Shown: in pieces, positions 31,792 to 35,592 of the stretch | Position numbering within the stretch: position 1 is the stretch's first letter | Layout: the number at the start of each line of letters is the position of its first letter | DNA from: DUPH01 sp035449085 | GTDB lineage: Bacteria; Verrucomicrobiota; Kiritimatiellia; RFP12; UBA1067 | Direction: 5' to 3' | DNA length: 35,592 nucleotides | Assembly (NCBI GenBank): GCA_035449085.1 | Contig: DAOTKE010000014.1 | Coordinates: forward strand, 1-35,592 | The notes under the pieces: model-generated | What the model saw: only the letters and a program-made list of their open reading frames with translations | Databases searched by the model: none | Told to the model about the DNA's origin: nothing | Translations under genes and position numbers: made by a program

Positions 31792-34700
31792 ATGCGTATG
31801 ACAGCGGTCGGAGTGGTCGTGTGTATGACGGCGGCGGGCGTCCTCGCCCAGAACTGGCTGAACCCCGCCGGCGGGAGCTGGGGCGAGGCGGAGAACTGGT
31901 CGGGCGGCGCGGTTCCCGGCGGGACGTCGCCGGTGGCGTTCACCAACGACCATGAAGGGACGGCGACGGTGACGCTCGACGGCCACCGCGCGCAGACGGG
32001 CGGCATGACCTTCGGCGGCGGCGACTGGCTGATCGCCCCCGGCACGCCTCCGGATTCCGCCCTCACGCTCGCGCAGAACGTGGTCACGACGCTCGACGGC
32101 GTGACCACCCTCGCGGCGACCGGCGTCGTCACCACGGGAATCGTCACGTTCCGGGGCGAAGGCGAGTTCCGCCTCGACGCGGACCGGCTCTTTTCCCCGC
32201 TCGACGTGTACTCCGGCACGGTGCGCCTCATGCCGGGGCGGACGCTCTCCCAATATTCAGGCGTCGATGTCCGCGTCGAGGGCACGGGGACGCTCCTCAA
32301 CGAAGGCGGCACCCTCAACACCAAGATTCTCCGTATCGGGGATCAAACCATCCCGACGAACGCGCTGTTCCGCATGACTTCCGGCACGGTCAACGCGGGC
32401 GGTTCGGGCGACGCGGTGCTGCTGGTCGGCTACAGGGACGTCGCGCTTTACGGACAGGCGGCCGTCGAGATTCTCGGCGGCGCGTTCAACGCCACGGGGG
32501 CGGTGTCTGACGCCAACGCATGGGTCGGTCCGCGCCACCACGGCACGCTCATTGTCGGCGGCTCGGACATCCCCGCCTCGTTGAACGTGGTGAATGTCTG
32601 TCTCGGCTGGAAGTGGGGCAATGACGCCCAGTCCCGCTACACGACCAACCTGCTGGTCGTCGCCACGAACGGCACGGTCAATGCGGACGGCATCGTCAGG
32701 CAGTGCTACTCCAGACCGTTCAGCACGGTGCGCGTGGAGACGGGCGGGACGTTGCGGTGCGACACGGTGCTCGCGGATTCCACGGGACGGCTCGATGTCG
32801 CCTTCGCGGGCGGGCGCGTCCTGCTCAACGGCGTGTCGAACGCGGTGTTCACGGGGCAGAACGTGTCTGTCGCGGTGGAGGCGGATGGTTCCGAACTGGA
32901 CATCGGCGGCATCGACGTGACCTGCCCCGCGCCGGTCGCGGGCGCGGGCTGGCTGACGAAGGCGGGCGCGGGGACGCTGACGCTGGCGGGCGACCTCTCA
33001 GGCTTCTCAGGAGGCGTGGCGGTCGCGCAGGGCGGGCTGGTTGTCGGCGGCGGCCCGCTGCACGCGGCGTTCGGCATCGCGCTGGCCGGCGGGACGGCGC
33101 TCGACCTGACGGGGCACAGCGTCTTGGCGTCGCTGGAAGTCTCCGGCGCGGCGGCGGTGACGCTGGACGCTTCCGGGCTTTCGCTGGGAACGCTCGCGCT
33201 GGCCGACGGCGGCGTGTGTACGTTCGCGGGCGACGCGCCGGTCACGGTGACGCACCTGCATGTTCCGGACGGCGTGACGGCGGAGTTCGCATACGCCGGA
33301 CATGTCAGCATCCTGTCGCTCACGGGCGGCGGCGACCTCACGGTCTCCGGCGGCGGGACGTTCGATGTCACCGACGACGCCACGTTCACCGGCACGGCGC
33401 AGGCCGCGCCGGACGGCTCGGTCCTGAACACGGGCGTGACCTTCATCGAAACCATGACGGTGCTGAGCGACGCGACAGTCGAAACCTTCGGGCAGACGCT
33501 CACCATCGGCACGCTGACACTCGCGGGCGGGGCGCTCGCGGCGGCTGGCGGCGGCGAGATCGTCATCCAGAACCTGATTGCGGAAGGCGCCGCCACCGTG
33601 GCGGCGGAGGGCGCGGGCGCGATCACCAACATCGCGTCGCTGACGCTCGCGCCGGGCGCGGTGCTGACGGCGCAGACCGCCGGCACGGTTTCCTTCGGCT
33701 CTGTCCAAGGCACCGGCACGCTGCGGCTGGAGGGCGGCGTCGCCGAAATCGCCGCGCTGCAATCCGGGCCGGGCTTCGACATCGCCGGCGGCGAGGTGCG
33801 GGCCGCGCCCGTGCCGTCTCCCGTTTCCGCCCCCGCGTGGACGGCGGGCGAACCCGCGTTCTGGGTGGACGCCTCGCAGGCGGCCTCGCTCGCCACGGTC
33901 GGCGGCAGACTCGAATGGAGCGACCGCCGCGGCGGCGCGTTCGCGATGAAGGCCGTGTCCACGAACGTCGTCCCATCCATCGTGACCGAACCCACCCTCG
34001 GCGGACTGAACGCGGTCAAGTTCGCCTCGCCGCACAATTATGGGCAGTACAAGGGCATGAACTGGAGCGAGCGGCTGACCAACATCCGCACGGTCTTCTG
34101 GGTCATCGGCGCGCAGGAGGGCGGCGGGCAACTGCTCGGCGATTCCGAAAACCACATCGACTTCCTGCGCGGCGAATACCCGCCCCGGCACCCCGGCGCG
34201 GGCAGCCAGCTCGACTGGCCCCCGGGCATCCACTATGCGCCGCTCATCAGCCAGCTTTACGCGGACGCCAACCGTGACCACCTGCCCTGCGTCCGCGACG
34301 GCCTGACGCGCATCGACGGCACCTCCGTCCGTCCCGACCTGACCGGCTACCCGAACCCGGGCTACCACGTCATCGCCATCCGGACGACGAACGACGTGTG
34401 CGCCGCCGCGTTCGCCACCGAGCGCGCCAACCAGCACTCCGCCCGCTCGGGCTGTCAGCGTCTGGCCGAGTGTATTGTCTTCACCGTGCCGCTGACGGAC
34501 GAAGAGATCGCCGCCACCGAGGCGTATCTCCAGAACAAGTGGTTCGGCGCGGGCATCCGGGCGCGTTCGGTGCGCATCGGGAGCGCGGGCGCACGCTTCA
34601 CGACGGTCGGCGGCAATGTGCTGCTCGACGAACTGCGCGTGGATGTCGCGGGGATGCAACCGACTGTTCCCGTCTCCGGCGTGGCGCGCGTGGAGCGGCT

Positions 34701-35592
34701 GGTCGTGCCGCACGACTTGACGCTGGCCTACGACGCGGCGAGCCGGTCCCTGCCGCTCGACGCGCAGACCGTGCGCGTCGAGGACGGCGCGACGGTCACG
34801 GTTGACGCGCCGTCGTATGACGGCGTCTGGCTCGCGGGCGTCGAGGGCGACGGTACAATCGCGCTGCCCGCCGTGACCTCCGCCGACATCGGCAACGCGA
34901 CCTCGCAGCCCGGCGAAAGCCTCACGCTCGCGTTCGCCGCGCCCGTCCCCGTCACGGTGCGGAGCTGGCTTGGGCAGGGCAGTCTCGAGATCGCGGGCTC
35001 GTCCGATGTGGACATTTCATTCGCGGACATTTCCGGCAGCGCCAGCCTCGCCGTCACGGGCGGCACGGCCACGCCGCTGGACTTCGCGATCATCCGCGCC
35101 ACGGGGTCGTGGGCGCTGTCGGGCAACGTCGATCCGTACATCGACCTCCTCTACCTCTACGGCACCAGCCAGACGCTGACGCTTGACACTGGCGGCTATC
35201 CCCTGCGGGTCAAGGAATTCCACGAGCGCGCCACGCTGGTTTGGAACGGGCCGGACAAGATCACCGTGCAGGCCCTCCGCGCCGGGGATGGCAACGCCCC
35301 GGTTCTGCCCGCCGAGGCCTTCACGCCGTACATCGCCGACATGCGGATCGGATTCAACTCGGCCGATCTCAGATTCACCGGCAGCGGCGAGCTGACCGTG
35401 AACCTGTTCATCGTCGAGAACAATGTCAACGGCCAAAGGCGGACGCGGACGTTCACGCTCGCGCCCGGCGTGGCCATGACCGTCACCAACCTCCAGCACC
35501 GGACGACCTACAGCGACGACCTCAAGCTCGTCAACAGCGGGACGCTGAACATCGTCAACCTCGCGATGTGGAACGACCGCGCCATCTACTTC
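31792..35592 (+). CDS. Giant autotransporter-repeat/LamG secreted protein (3' partial)
   Basis: Open from the ATG at 31792 (AAGGAGATCCACC upstream) to the window end; 1267 codons without a stop, so the 3' end is outside. A signal peptide is followed by NWLNPAGGSWGEAENWSGGAVPGG, a typical start of Verrucomicrobiota/Lentisphaerota autotransporter-repeat proteins. Repeats such as GAGTLTLAGDLSGFSGGVAV, with GGTALDLTG strands, suggest a beta-helix. A LamG-like domain lies at about 680-930 (PAFWVDASQAASL, GLNAVKFASP, TEAYLQNKWFG). More beta repeats follow. It is probably surface-exposed and possibly glycan-binding. It is divergent from the XylR-type regulator. Confidence 0.87.
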   Translation, partial: MRMTAVGVVVCMTAAGVLAQNWLNPAGGSWGEAENWSGGAVPGGTSPVAFTNDHEGTATVTLDGHRAQTGGMTFGGGDWLIAPGTPPDSALTLAQNVVTTLDGVTTLAATGVVTTGIVTFRGEGEFRLDADRLFSPLDVYSGTVRLMPGRTLSQYSGVDVRVEGTGTLLNEGGTLNTKILRIGDQTIPTNALFRMTSGTVNAGGSGDAVLLVGYRDVALYGQAAVEILGGAFNATGAVSDANAWVGPRHHGTLIVGGSDIPASLNVVNVCLGWKWGNDAQSRYTTNLLVVATNGTVNADGIVRQCYSRPFSTVRVETGGTLRCDTVLADSTGRLDVAFAGGRVLLNGVSNAVFTGQNVSVAVEADGSELDIGGIDVTCPAPVAGAGWLTKAGAGTLTLAGDLSGFSGGVAVAQGGLVVGGGPLHAAFGIALAGGTALDLTGHSVLASLEVSGAAAVTLDASGLSLGTLALADGGVCTFAGDAPVTVTHLHVPDGVTAEFAYAGHVSILSLTGGGDLTVSGGGTFDVTDDATFTGTAQAAPDGSVLNTGVTFIETMTVLSDATVETFGQTLTIGTLTLAGGALAAAGGGEIVIQNLIAEGAATVAAEGAGAITNIASLTLAPGAVLTAQTAGTVSFGSVQGTGTLRLEGGVAEIAALQSGPGFDIAGGEVRAAPVPSPVSAPAWTAGEPAFWVDASQAASLATVGGRLEWSDRRGGAFAMKAVSTNVVPSIVTEPTLGGLNAVKFASPHNYGQYKGMNWSERLTNIRTVFWVIGAQEGGGQLLGDSENHIDFLRGEYPPRHPGAGSQLDWPPGIHYAPLISQLYADANRDHLPCVRDGLTRIDGTSVRPDLTGYPNPGYHVIAIRTTNDVCAAAFATERANQHSARSGCQRLAECIVFTVPLTDEEIAATEAYLQNKWFGAGIRARSVRIGSAGARFTTVGGNVLLDELRVDVAGMQPTVPVSGVARVERLVVPHDLTLAYDAASRSLPLDAQTVRVEDGATVTVDAPSYDGVWLAGVEGDGTIALPAVTSADIGNATSQPGESLTLAFAAPVPVTVRSWLGQGSLEIAGSSDVDISFADISGSASLAVTGGTATPLDFAIIRATGSWALSGNVDPYIDLLYLYGTSQTLTLDTGGYPLRVKEFHERATLVWNGPDKITVQALRAGDGNAPVLPAEAFTPYIADMRIGFNSADLRFTGSGELTVNLFIVENNVNGQRRTRTFTLAPGVAMTVTNLQHRTTYSDDLKLVNSGTLNIVNLAMWNDRAIYF

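Noticed and set aside
32703..34713. Long open frames on both strands (524, 443 and 568 codons) overlapping the giant plus-strand gene
   Set aside because: Their composition (R/G/A/P-rich or S/P-rich) is that of shadow frames. The frame from 31792 is open to the end, has a Shine-Dalgarno and signal peptide, and shows autotransporter/LamG patterns.

Overview
The window is GC-rich bacterial DNA with no rRNA or tRNA that I can see. Several features suggest a member of the Kiritimatiellota/Verrucomicrobiota/Lentisphaerota group. These are giant secreted beta-helix/autotransporter-like proteins, LamG-like and SUMF1 (formylglycine-generating-enzyme fold) secreted proteins, a LacI-like/AraC fusion regulator of the XylR type, and a BNR_4 propeller next to an SGNH hydrolase. 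This is inference from gene content; no marker gene fixes the taxon.

The outstanding element is a complete diversity-generating retroelement (DGR) on the minus strand at about 6.15-9.98 kb. In transcription order it holds: (1) a secreted target protein with a SUMF1/C-type-lectin-fold domain whose last 44 codons are the variable region (VR, 8912-9049); (2) a DGR-type reverse transcriptase (8716-7499) with YMDD and a LPIGNLTSQ motif; (3) a template region (TR, 7584-7721) lying inside the 3' end of the RT reading frame; (4) an HRDC-domain accessory protein; (5) an Avd-like four-helix-bundle protein fused to a topoisomerase-type C4 zinc finger. I aligned TR and VR base by base. There are 27 mismatches in 138 bp, and every one falls on a TR adenine (coding orientation). 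All 16 AAC codons of the TR have been changed in the VR. A sixth gene, a 1256-aa secreted CARDB/thrombospondin-type-3 protein, starts inside the stop codon of the accessory gene (ATGA overlap). A family of short ATCGA/GATTC-rich repeats sits between most genes of this block (five copies between 2.2 and 10.1 kb).

Layout: 0-1.8 kb, a beta-helix-type secreted protein (-). 1.8-2.4 kb, intergenic DNA with three back-to-back perfect hairpins. 2.4-10 kb, the DGR block (-). 10.1-16.4 kb, mostly core metabolism: aroA (-), a small PQ-loop-like membrane protein (+), zwf (+), a secreted PNPOx-like protein (-) and feoB-feoA (-). 16.5-30.2 kb, a plus-strand series: a 1913-aa secreted protein, a stand-alone lipoyl/E3-binding protein, a FabG-like SDR, a BNR_4 propeller, an SGNH hydrolase, lnt and recQ. 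30.2-30.5 kb, a remnant of a four-helix-bundle gene. 30.5-35.6 kb, a XylR-type regulator (-) divergent from a very large autotransporter-repeat/LamG protein (+) that runs off the window end.

The DGR genes form a likely functional unit. The RT copies the TR RNA with adenine-directed errors, the HRDC and four-helix/zinc-finger proteins are the probable accessory factors, and the mutated cDNA replaces the VR of the exported lectin-fold protein. The lipoyl-SDR-BNR-SGNH-lnt-recQ run is closely spaced and may be partly co-transcribed. The two terminal giant proteins and the BNR/SGNH pair point to a cell-surface and polysaccharide-oriented lifestyle.
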